Origin: Methylacidimicrobium sp. B4
GTDB lineage: Bacteria; Verrucomicrobiota; Verrucomicrobiia; Methylacidiphilales; Methylacidiphilaceae
Assembly (NCBI RefSeq): GCF_017310545.1
Contig: NZ_CP066203.1
Span: 1,116,001 to 1,180,000, forward strand
DNA length: 64,000 bases
Reading direction: 5' to 3'
The notes under the pieces are model-generated. The model searched no databases. It was not told the origin of the DNA and saw only the letters and a program-made list of their open reading frames with translations. Position numbers and translations under genes: made by a program. The stretch's first letter is position 1; each line of letters begins with the position of its first letter. This document shows, piece after piece, positions 58,516 through 64,000 of this stretch.

Positions 58516-58721
58516 TCGCCCAGTCCCATACGCCGCGTCTTCCGCAGGAACCAGAAGCCGTAGGCGACCACACCGGATGCCGTCGCCAAGGAGCCCGTCC
58601 CCAGCCAGAGCAACGCGGCACCCTGGTGTTCGTGGTATCCCATCAGCCCCCAGCCTCCCAGTCCAACGAAGAGGCAGGTGACGATCGCAACGAAGAGTAT
58701 GTGAAATTGGCGCAGCGACAT
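58512..58721 (-). CDS. Small two-helix membrane protein in the oxidase operon
   Basis: A 69-residue protein. Helices are about residues 5-25 (QFHILFVAIVTCLFVGLGGW) and 36-58, then an Arg/Lys-rich cytosolic end (FWFLRKTRRMG). ATG 58721 was chosen over the three-codon-earlier ATG at 58730. Function unknown. It lies 15 bp after the subunit IV gene. Confidence 0.7.
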   Translation of the reverse strand: MSLRQFHILFVAIVTCLFVGLGGWGLMGYHEHQGAALLWLGTGSLATASGVVAYGFWFLRKTRRMGLGE

Positions 58722-58736
58722 GCTTCCCACTCTCCT

Positions 58737-59039
58737 TTACTTCACCGAGTTCAACTGATCCACGTAGCAGCAAAGAAACAGGACAAGTAACACCGCAACG
58801 AAAACAACCGCAAGTCCCATGAGGTAGTGGACGGTCTTCTTTTCGGAGAAGAAATGCATCAGGATGCCGAGCGCCAAAATCGCCTGCGTTCCCGCGATCA
58901 GAAGGCCCACCCCCAGGTTTCCGCTGCCGAGAGGAAGATAGGAGGCCGCCACATTGATTACGGCGAGGACCAGAAGCAGCCCGAAGACCTTCACGTACGC
59001 AGGGATCTGCTTCGTTGGCTCATGGGTTTCTTCGTTCAT
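58737..59039 (-). CDS. Cytochrome c oxidase subunit IV family protein
   Basis: A 100-residue protein with three membrane helices after a charged start (MNEETHEPTKQIPAYVKVFG). The pattern VINVAASYLPLGSGNLGVGLLIAGTQAILALGILMHFF, then VHYLMGLAVVFVAVLLVLF, fits the prokaryotic subunit IV (COX4_pro). It stabilises the aa3-type enzyme. It lies between coxC and the three small genes. GAGATTC-like purines precede the ATG at 59039. Confidence 0.88.
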   Translation of the reverse strand: MNEETHEPTKQIPAYVKVFGLLLVLAVINVAASYLPLGSGNLGVGLLIAGTQAILALGILMHFFSEKKTVHYLMGLAVVFVAVLLVLFLCCYVDQLNSVK

Positions 59040-59066
59040 GGCGAATCTCCGAGGGTAAGGGTGCTT

Positions 59067-59870
59067 CTAGAGCAAGTAGAGGGTGGGAAAGAGAAAGATC
59101 CACACCAAGTCGACGAAATGCCAGAATAGTCCCGCGACTTCAACGCGGTTGGCCAGATGTTCCGGGTTGGTTCGATAGAGCTTTGCTCCCGGCCCCCAGA
59201 AGAAGCCGAGAACCAGCAATCCACCAATGATGTGGAGGCCATGAAGCCCGGTCATCGTAAAGTAGGTGGCGAGGTAGGTGCTGTAGCGAGGAGTAAAATT
59301 CGACCACCACTGGATGTCGCTCTTCGGAATCTCCAGCACCTTCTCTTCTCCGGCGGCGGCCGGGCGTCCGAAGATCGACTGTAGCTGGTAGCCGAAGCTT
59401 CCCGCATCCTCCGCGTCCGGGAGGATACGAAGGACATTGCTCTTCATCGCTTCCTCCGGGGTCATTTCCAGGTGTCCCGTGATCTCCTGACCGTTGTTGA
59501 GGATGACCCCGTAGTGATGAAACTTGTCCTTGTACTCCAGCGACTTCACACCGAGGAAGAGGACACCGCAGACGAGCGTCGCGCCGAGCCATCGCCGGTA
59601 GCTCTGGAACTGGCGCATCTTGAGAGCGGTCCACGCCATCACCATGGTGATGCTCGAGGTGATCAGGACGAAGGTGTTGAAGAGCCCCATCGGCACGTTC
59701 AGCAGGTGGTGCGGCCAATGGGTCGCCCCCATGCGCAGGAAGATGTAGGCGGAAAAGAGTCCTCCGAACAACATGACTTCGGAGGCGAGGAAGAGCCAGA
59801 TGCCGATCTTCGCATTGTAGGCGCCCGTATCGGGGCGCGCCGTAACGGTGTAGGGAATTTCCATTTCCAT
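59067..59870 (-). CDS. coxC: Cytochrome c oxidase subunit III
   Basis: A 267-residue protein with seven predicted helices. Family blocks are KIGIWLFLASEVMLFGGLFSAYI, the Glu after RVEVAGLFWHFVDLVWIFLFPTLYL at the end, and GLHGLHIIGG. There is an extra 60-residue loop (about 120-185, hydrophilic, Glu/Lys-rich) between helices that is not usual in short bacterial subunits. ATG 59870 lies just after coxA. Confidence 0.95.
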   Translation of the reverse strand: MEMEIPYTVTARPDTGAYNAKIGIWLFLASEVMLFGGLFSAYIFLRMGATHWPHHLLNVPMGLFNTFVLITSSITMVMAWTALKMRQFQSYRRWLGATLVCGVLFLGVKSLEYKDKFHHYGVILNNGQEITGHLEMTPEEAMKSNVLRILPDAEDAGSFGYQLQSIFGRPAAAGEEKVLEIPKSDIQWWSNFTPRYSTYLATYFTMTGLHGLHIIGGLLVLGFFWGPGAKLYRTNPEHLANRVEVAGLFWHFVDLVWIFLFPTLYLL

Positions 59871-59888
59871 CGTTTGCTGCCTCTTCGA

Positions 59889-61760
59889 TTAGACGGTTGA
59901 AAGCTTGGCCTCGGGAACCTTCGCCTCTTCCTCCACCCATTGAGGGAGGTAGTCATGCGCCGCACCGGGGACGCTGTACTCATAGGGTCCGCGATAGACG
60001 GCGATCGGATGGGTGAAGTTCCCATGCCCGGGCGGGGTCGGGGCCGCCCATTCGAGCGTGTTCGCTTGCCAGGGGTTATCGGACGTCACCTTCTTTCCGC
60101 GCCAGATGCTCCAGAAGAAATTGATGATGAATGGAATCTGTCCAATCGCAAGAATCCAGGCTGAAACGGACATCACCTGGTTGAGCCAGAGAACCGGTTG
60201 CGCCATCTGCCAGCCCGCGCCACCGTCGTACCATCGCCGGTGGACTCCCGCGAATCCCTGGATCAGCATCGGGAAGAAAACGCCGTTGAAAAAGATGATG
60301 GTCATCCAGAAGTGCACCTTCCCCCAGAATTCGTTCATCATCCGCCCGGTCGCCTTGGGGAACCAGTAGTAGAGCCCAGCAAAGAGGCCCATGATTGAGG
60401 CGGGAGCCATCATATAGTGGAAATGGCCGATCACGTAGTAGGTGTCATGGAGCACCATATCCGACGCTGTCCAGCCGAGCGGCAGGCCGGTCAATCCGCC
60501 GATGCCGAACATCGGCAGCCACGCGAGGGCGAAGAGCATGGGCACCGGGAGCCGGATCGATCCGCCCCAAAGAGAGAGAAGGAGCACGGTCCCCAGCAGG
60601 ACCGACGGGATCGAAATGACCGTAGTGAAGATCTGGAAGAAGGTGGTGATGCTCTGTCCCATGCCCGTCATATACATATGATGGGCCCAGACGACCATCG
60701 AGAGGAAGCCGATCGAAAGCAGTGAGTAGACGAAGATCTTATAGCTCCACAGCGGCTTCCGGGTGTTGTTGGCGATCACCTCGCCGACGATCCCCATGGT
60801 GGGCAGGATCTGGACGTAGACCTCCGGATGCCCAAGGAACCAGAAAAGATGCTGCCAGAGCAGGGCGGAGCCGCCCCCGCTCACCGGCCAGTGGCGCCCT
60901 CCCACGACGAGGCCATCGGGCGAGAAGAAGCTTGTTCCGAAGAGCCGGTCCATGAGCTGCATCACCGCTGCGGATTCGAGAGGGGGAAAGGCCAGGAGCA
61001 GGAGAAAGGCGGTGACCAGCTCCGACCAGACGAAGACCGGAAGTCGCATCCACTGGAGGCCTGGGGCGCGAAGCTGAATGATCGTGGCGATGATGTTGAC
61101 CGAGCCGAGCAGCGAACCGGTGATGTTGAAGGCCATGCCGATCAGCCAGAGAGTCTGGCCGTTGAGAATGGGCTCGAAGCCCATTCCCGTGTCGGAGACG
61201 TTGGCCAGAGGCGGATAGGAGGTCCAACCCGACTTCGCCGCCCCTCCGGGCACGAGAAAACTTCCAAGCATGATCAACACACCTACGAAGAAGGTCCAGA
61301 AGCTCGCCATGTTGAGGCGGGGAAAGGTCATATCCGGAGCCCCGATCTGCAGGGGAACGACGAAATTCCCGAACCCCGCAAAGAGCGCAGGGACGATCGC
61401 CATGAAGATCATCATCGTCCCGTGGATCGCCCCGAACGAGTTGTACAGGTTAGGGGTCATCACTCCGCCGGGAGCGAGGTTGGCCCCAAAGACAGCCGTC
61501 AAGAGGGGGCCGATCACCGGCACGGGCTTCCCCGGGAAGGAGAGCTGCCAGCGCATCACGACCATCAAGCCAAAGCCGAAGAGGGCGACCAGGAGCGAGG
61601 TGATCATGTACTGAATCCCGATCACCTTGTGATCCGTCGAGAAGACATAGCGCCTCCACCAGGAAAGCTCGGGATGGTGCTCGTGATGGCCGGCTCCGTG
61701 GGAAGGAGCCATATCCTTGTCGCCTTGCGGCTGTGCCGTCTTGTGCCTCTGCTCGTCCAT
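59889..61760 (-). CDS. coxA: Cytochrome c oxidase subunit I
   Basis: A 623-residue aa3-type subunit I. Low-spin haem histidine is in FGAIHGTMMIF. The CuB/Tyr site is FLGHPEVYVQILP with the catalytic Glu in HPEV, then WAHHMYMTGM for the other two His. The high-spin haem site is YVIGHFHYMMAP. The D-channel block is IGAPDMTFPRLN. ATG 61760 was chosen, and GTG 61772 is a near alternative. It lies between the CcoO/cytochrome c genes (upstream, 263 bp) and coxC. A 7 bp inverted repeat (61834-61840, 61878-61884) lies in its leader. Confidence 0.96.
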   Translation of the reverse strand: MDEQRHKTAQPQGDKDMAPSHGAGHHEHHPELSWWRRYVFSTDHKVIGIQYMITSLLVALFGFGLMVVMRWQLSFPGKPVPVIGPLLTAVFGANLAPGGVMTPNLYNSFGAIHGTMMIFMAIVPALFAGFGNFVVPLQIGAPDMTFPRLNMASFWTFFVGVLIMLGSFLVPGGAAKSGWTSYPPLANVSDTGMGFEPILNGQTLWLIGMAFNITGSLLGSVNIIATIIQLRAPGLQWMRLPVFVWSELVTAFLLLLAFPPLESAAVMQLMDRLFGTSFFSPDGLVVGGRHWPVSGGGSALLWQHLFWFLGHPEVYVQILPTMGIVGEVIANNTRKPLWSYKIFVYSLLSIGFLSMVVWAHHMYMTGMGQSITTFFQIFTTVISIPSVLLGTVLLLSLWGGSIRLPVPMLFALAWLPMFGIGGLTGLPLGWTASDMVLHDTYYVIGHFHYMMAPASIMGLFAGLYYWFPKATGRMMNEFWGKVHFWMTIIFFNGVFFPMLIQGFAGVHRRWYDGGAGWQMAQPVLWLNQVMSVSAWILAIGQIPFIINFFWSIWRGKKVTSDNPWQANTLEWAAPTPPGHGNFTHPIAVYRGPYEYSVPGAAHDYLPQWVEEEAKVPEAKLSTV

Positions 61761-61833
61761 ATCCTGCCGCACTCCGTTTCGCGCTTCTTAGAAAATTCGG
61801 GGCGCAACCATAATCCCGTTGCCCCCTCCCGCT

Positions 61834-61884
61834 ACAAGTGAATTATTTCCGTCGGGACTGACAAGAACTTTCTGCTGCACTTGT
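61834..61884. promoter_or_regulatory. Inverted repeat upstream of coxA
   Basis: ACAAGTG (61834-61840) and CACTTGT (61878-61884) are perfect inverted copies with 37 bases between. A 37-base gap suits a looped operator or a pair of half-sites. No clear promoter boxes could be tied to it. Confidence 0.3.
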
Positions 61885-62022
61885 CCTAACAAGCTCGCTC
61901 CCAAGCGGCTCCTGTCTTCGTCTCCGCTCGAGCTCGGGCGCGCCCTTTGGAGCGATGTTGCCTAAGGGTTTTGCCGGGGATTCCCTTCCGCCAGCTCCGG
62001 GCGGCCTCATCTGCTCCGCAGG

Positions 62023-62682
62023 CTACTGGTCCTTCTTTTCCGCCTTCGCTCCGGAGAGGGACCCAAGCTCGTCGACCTTCCATGGCCCGGAATGGCTCCC
62101 GCATTCGGCTCGGACCGCCCTCACCGCTTCTTCGTCGATGGCCGAGGCATGATTCCCCCAGGATTGACGCAGGAAGGTCAGGATCGCCGCGATCTTCTCG
62201 TCAGTCAGCACGGTTTTCCAGGCGGGCATCATCCCGTTGTACTCGGCTCCCGCGACCGTGACCGGCCCCTGCAGCCCCCCAATCAGGATCGCCGTGAGGA
62301 CTCGAGGGTCTCCGCTTACCCATTCCGAACCGGCGACTGGGGGAAACTGGCCGGCCATTCCCTGGCCGTTGGGTTGATGGCAGGCAGCGCAATTGGCTTG
62401 GTACTGCTCTCGGCCGAGCGCTGCTGGATCGAGAGCCGGGGCTTTGGCCGCCGCTCCCCCCGAGGCGGTCGCCTCCGCCTCATGCGCCGAAGGCGCTGAG
62501 GGCAGGCCGGCAAGGATCCCGCTGGCGTCATAGACGTCCCAGCGAAATCCGCCAGTGTATCGAAGGAAGTAGGCGATCGCGAAGAGCATCACGATCGTCG
62601 CAAAGACGACGAACGAGCAGGGGATTTGGTCCCGAGGCCGATCTCCCGGCCCGCGCTTTTCCGGTTCGACTTCCTGATTCAT
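62023..62682 (-). CDS. Membrane-anchored monohaem cytochrome c
   Basis: A 219-residue protein. One N-terminal helix (FVVFATIVMLFAIAYFLRY) anchors it, with the rest in the periplasm. Haem binding is CAACHQPNGQGMAGQFPPVAGS; the axial Met is probably in EYNGMMPAW. The end after residue 180 is charged. It follows the CcoO-like gene with ATGA overlap, so it probably fills the CcoP role with one haem instead of two. Confidence 0.88.
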   Translation of the reverse strand: MNQEVEPEKRGPGDRPRDQIPCSFVVFATIVMLFAIAYFLRYTGGFRWDVYDASGILAGLPSAPSAHEAEATASGGAAAKAPALDPAALGREQYQANCAACHQPNGQGMAGQFPPVAGSEWVSGDPRVLTAILIGGLQGPVTVAGAEYNGMMPAWKTVLTDEKIAAILTFLRQSWGNHASAIDEEAVRAVRAECGSHSGPWKVDELGSLSGAKAEKKDQ

Positions 62683-63266
62683 TGGGCGTGATCGTTCTCC
62701 ACCGACGATGCTCGCTTGAGGGAAAGAAGATAGGCGACGAGCGCCCTCGCCTCTGGCCTGGGTATGACTTGAAATCCATGCGGCGGTGCATCGCGGCCCG
62801 AAAGGGGCAAGGCATCGGGCAGTGGCGTCCCGAGCAGCGGGACGCGCGCGTACAGGTACCGGTAGGACGGCATCAGCGAGCCCGGAAAGATTGTTCGTGG
62901 ATCATAGAGTAAACGGTAATACCAACGGGCGTCGGTGCGACGCTCTCCCACGTTGGCGAGGTCGGGCCCCAGGCGGAGCACGCCTAGCGGCACGATATGC
63001 TCCTCCCGATACTCGGACGGCGTCGTCCGGTGCGTGCCCCAGCCCCGGGCGATATCCGACCCGAGGTTCGCTGGGCGAACGACCTGCGTGTGGCAGGAAG
63101 CACAGCCGTTGGCCGCATAGATTTCGCCGCCGATGGCCGCTCGCCCGAAGGGCGCTCCGCCGGGTCCGGCCGGCCCGAGCTTCGTCAGGGGCATCCAGAC
63201 GAGAAGAACCCATCCCGCTCCGGTCGCCAGCAGGATCCCGAGGAGCAGACGTTTCGGTTCGGTCAC
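62679..63266 (-). CDS. ccoO: CcoO-like membrane cytochrome c subunit
   Basis: A 195-residue subunit with an N-terminal helix (RLLLGILLATGAGWVLLVW). Haem c site CASCHTQVV is followed by the CcoO-like RPANLGSDIARGWG, RTTPSEYREEHIVPLG and GPDLANVGERR. LPSYRYL-like MPSYRYL supplies the Met. GTG 63266 overlaps the CcoN-like stop as GTGA. These motifs are those of cbb3 oxidase subunit II. The protein is a little short for CcoO. Confidence 0.85.
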   Translation of the reverse strand: MTEPKRLLLGILLATGAGWVLLVWMPLTKLGPAGPGGAPFGRAAIGGEIYAANGCASCHTQVVRPANLGSDIARGWGTHRTTPSEYREEHIVPLGVLRLGPDLANVGERRTDARWYYRLLYDPRTIFPGSLMPSYRYLYARVPLLGTPLPDALPLSGRDAPPHGFQVIPRPEARALVAYLLSLKRASSVENDHAQ

Positions 63267-64000
63267 GGCGTCCGCGCTCCTTCCATCGCTACACCCGGCA
63301 GCGCTGCCTTCTCTCCCTCGCGTCGATTCGACCCGCTTTCCACGAGGAGCCAAAGAAGATGGAGCCCGAAGACCGCGTGAGCCGCCAACAGGGCCGTCGC
63401 CGGGCCAGCCGCGCTACGCAGGAAAGGGAGAAGCGAAAGGATCACCTCATGGATCGGAACCTCGGCATTATCGAGCGCAACCCCTTGGAAAAGCCCACCG
63501 ATGGCGAGCAGGCCGGTCAGGAAGCTGATTCCATAGCTGCTGAGCAGGAAGTGCGCCTTCGCCAATCCCACGGATGGCCAGGAACGGCCGAGCACTCGCG
63601 GCAAGATGGTGTAGAGCAGAGCAAAGAAGGTCATGCCCAAAAAGCCGTACAGGAAGAGCGTCAACTGCGCTTCTTCCAGGACGGTGTAGTGCACGTAGCG
63701 GCTCCATGCCGGCAGGGCCAGCACCGCACCGAGCCCGGCGGCCACCAGGAAGGCGCCCATGCCGAATCGCAGGAAATGCCAGCCGGCATCCCACTGCTTC
63801 CCTTCCACCGGCGCTCTGCGAGCCGCCTCCCAAAATCCCAATCCGATCGCCACCGCCGCCACCCAGAGCAGGAAGCGGGAGGAGACGCCCGACGAAACCA
63901 TCCAGAGGGGGAAGGGTCCGCCCACCAGATGGGCCATTCCGGCAAGATTCGCAAAGAGCACCCAAGCCCAGAAAGCCCGGCGGCCCAGCCCTCCGAAGGC
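63263..64000 (-). CDS. ccoN: CcoN-like haem-copper oxidase subunit I, C-terminal part (runs off the window)
   Basis: The frame is open to the window's right edge, so only the last 245 codons are visible. They show at least five membrane helices. YVHYTVLEEAQLTLFLYGFLG and LLYTILPRVLGRSW resemble the C-terminal half of CcoN, cbb3-type subunit I. The haem and CuB histidine core lies mostly upstream and cannot be checked. It forms a GTGA-overlap unit with the CcoO-like gene. Confidence 0.75.
   Translation of the reverse strand, partial: AFGGLGRRAFWAWVLFANLAGMAHLVGGPFPLWMVSSGVSSRFLLWVAAVAIGLGFWEAARRAPVEGKQWDAGWHFLRFGMGAFLVAAGLGAVLALPAWSRYVHYTVLEEAQLTLFLYGFLGMTFFALLYTILPRVLGRSWPSVGLAKAHFLLSSYGISFLTGLLAIGGLFQGVALDNAEVPIHEVILSLLPFLRSAAGPATALLAAHAVFGLHLLWLLVESGSNRREGEKAALPGVAMEGARTP

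Overview
The window is GC-rich, tightly packed chromosomal DNA from a Gram-negative, respiring bacterium. Its gene content includes meso-DAP lysine/peptidoglycan genes (dapF-dapA-dapB, glmM), menaquinone synthesis by the futalosine route (mqnA, mqnC, mqnE, mqnP, ubiX), fused secDF, a PagL-like outer-membrane protein, and two haem-copper oxidase clusters. Together with a small lipoprotein of a style I associate with Verrucomicrobiota, this suggests a Verrucomicrobiota member, possibly near Methylacidiphilales. That placement is inference from gene content, not from a search. No rRNA, tRNA, CRISPR array or intact insertion sequence was seen.

Layout. 1-7231: the end of a polysaccharide deacetylase, a GT87-type glycosyltransferase, then leftward genes for a TPR/double-retropepsin protein, hisF-trmL-truA, a PagL-like protein, ruvX and trpA. 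7407-13132: gltB (no gltD in the window), an aquaporin, and a 0.5 kb non-coding gap with paired hairpins. 13133-16048: a LysM protein, a ComM/YifB ATPase and a LolA-like protein. 16037-21120 (leftward): polX-folP-cdaA-micro-ORF-glmM, where a 45-codon ORF occupies the place of cdaR. 21266-27649 (rightward): hemL, an S55 (SpoIVB-type) peptidase, a di-haem peroxidase and a beta-propeller-like exported protein. 27673-35675 (leftward): dapF-dapA-dapB, an acid-tailed protein, ubiX-mqnP-mqnE and ftsH. 35735-37146: hisH-hisA. 37391-49462 (leftward, probably one long transcription unit): tgt-yajC-secDF-recJ-mqnA-mqnC-carB-metallophosphoesterase. 49768-55534 (rightward): a GalT-like protein, two GH57 glycosidases and a lipoprotein. 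55535-57140: an accessory-looking stretch with a RelE/RHH toxin-antitoxin pair. 57141-64000 (leftward): a cbb3-like subunit set (CcoN-like, CcoO-like, cytochrome c) running into an aa3-type set (coxA, coxC, subunit IV, three small membrane proteins, coxB).

How they fit. Menaquinone made by the Mqn enzymes is the probable electron carrier for the respiratory chain ending in the two oxidases. CdaA and GlmM link cyclic-di-AMP signalling to cell-wall precursor supply, and the Dap enzymes feed the same wall. The GalT/GH57 block probably handles an internal alpha-glucan such as glycogen. Most genes sit in head-to-tail units with 4-20 bp overlaps, so translational coupling is probably common. Several starts are GTG or TTG.

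The most notable points are the reduced CdaR-like micro-ORF, the second GH57 enzyme lacking its usual acid/base aspartate, the intramolecular pair of retropepsin domains, the joined oxidase clusters with small uncharacterised membrane proteins, and the toxin-antitoxin promoter with a palindrome over its -10 box. I did not find a clearly new multi-gene system.
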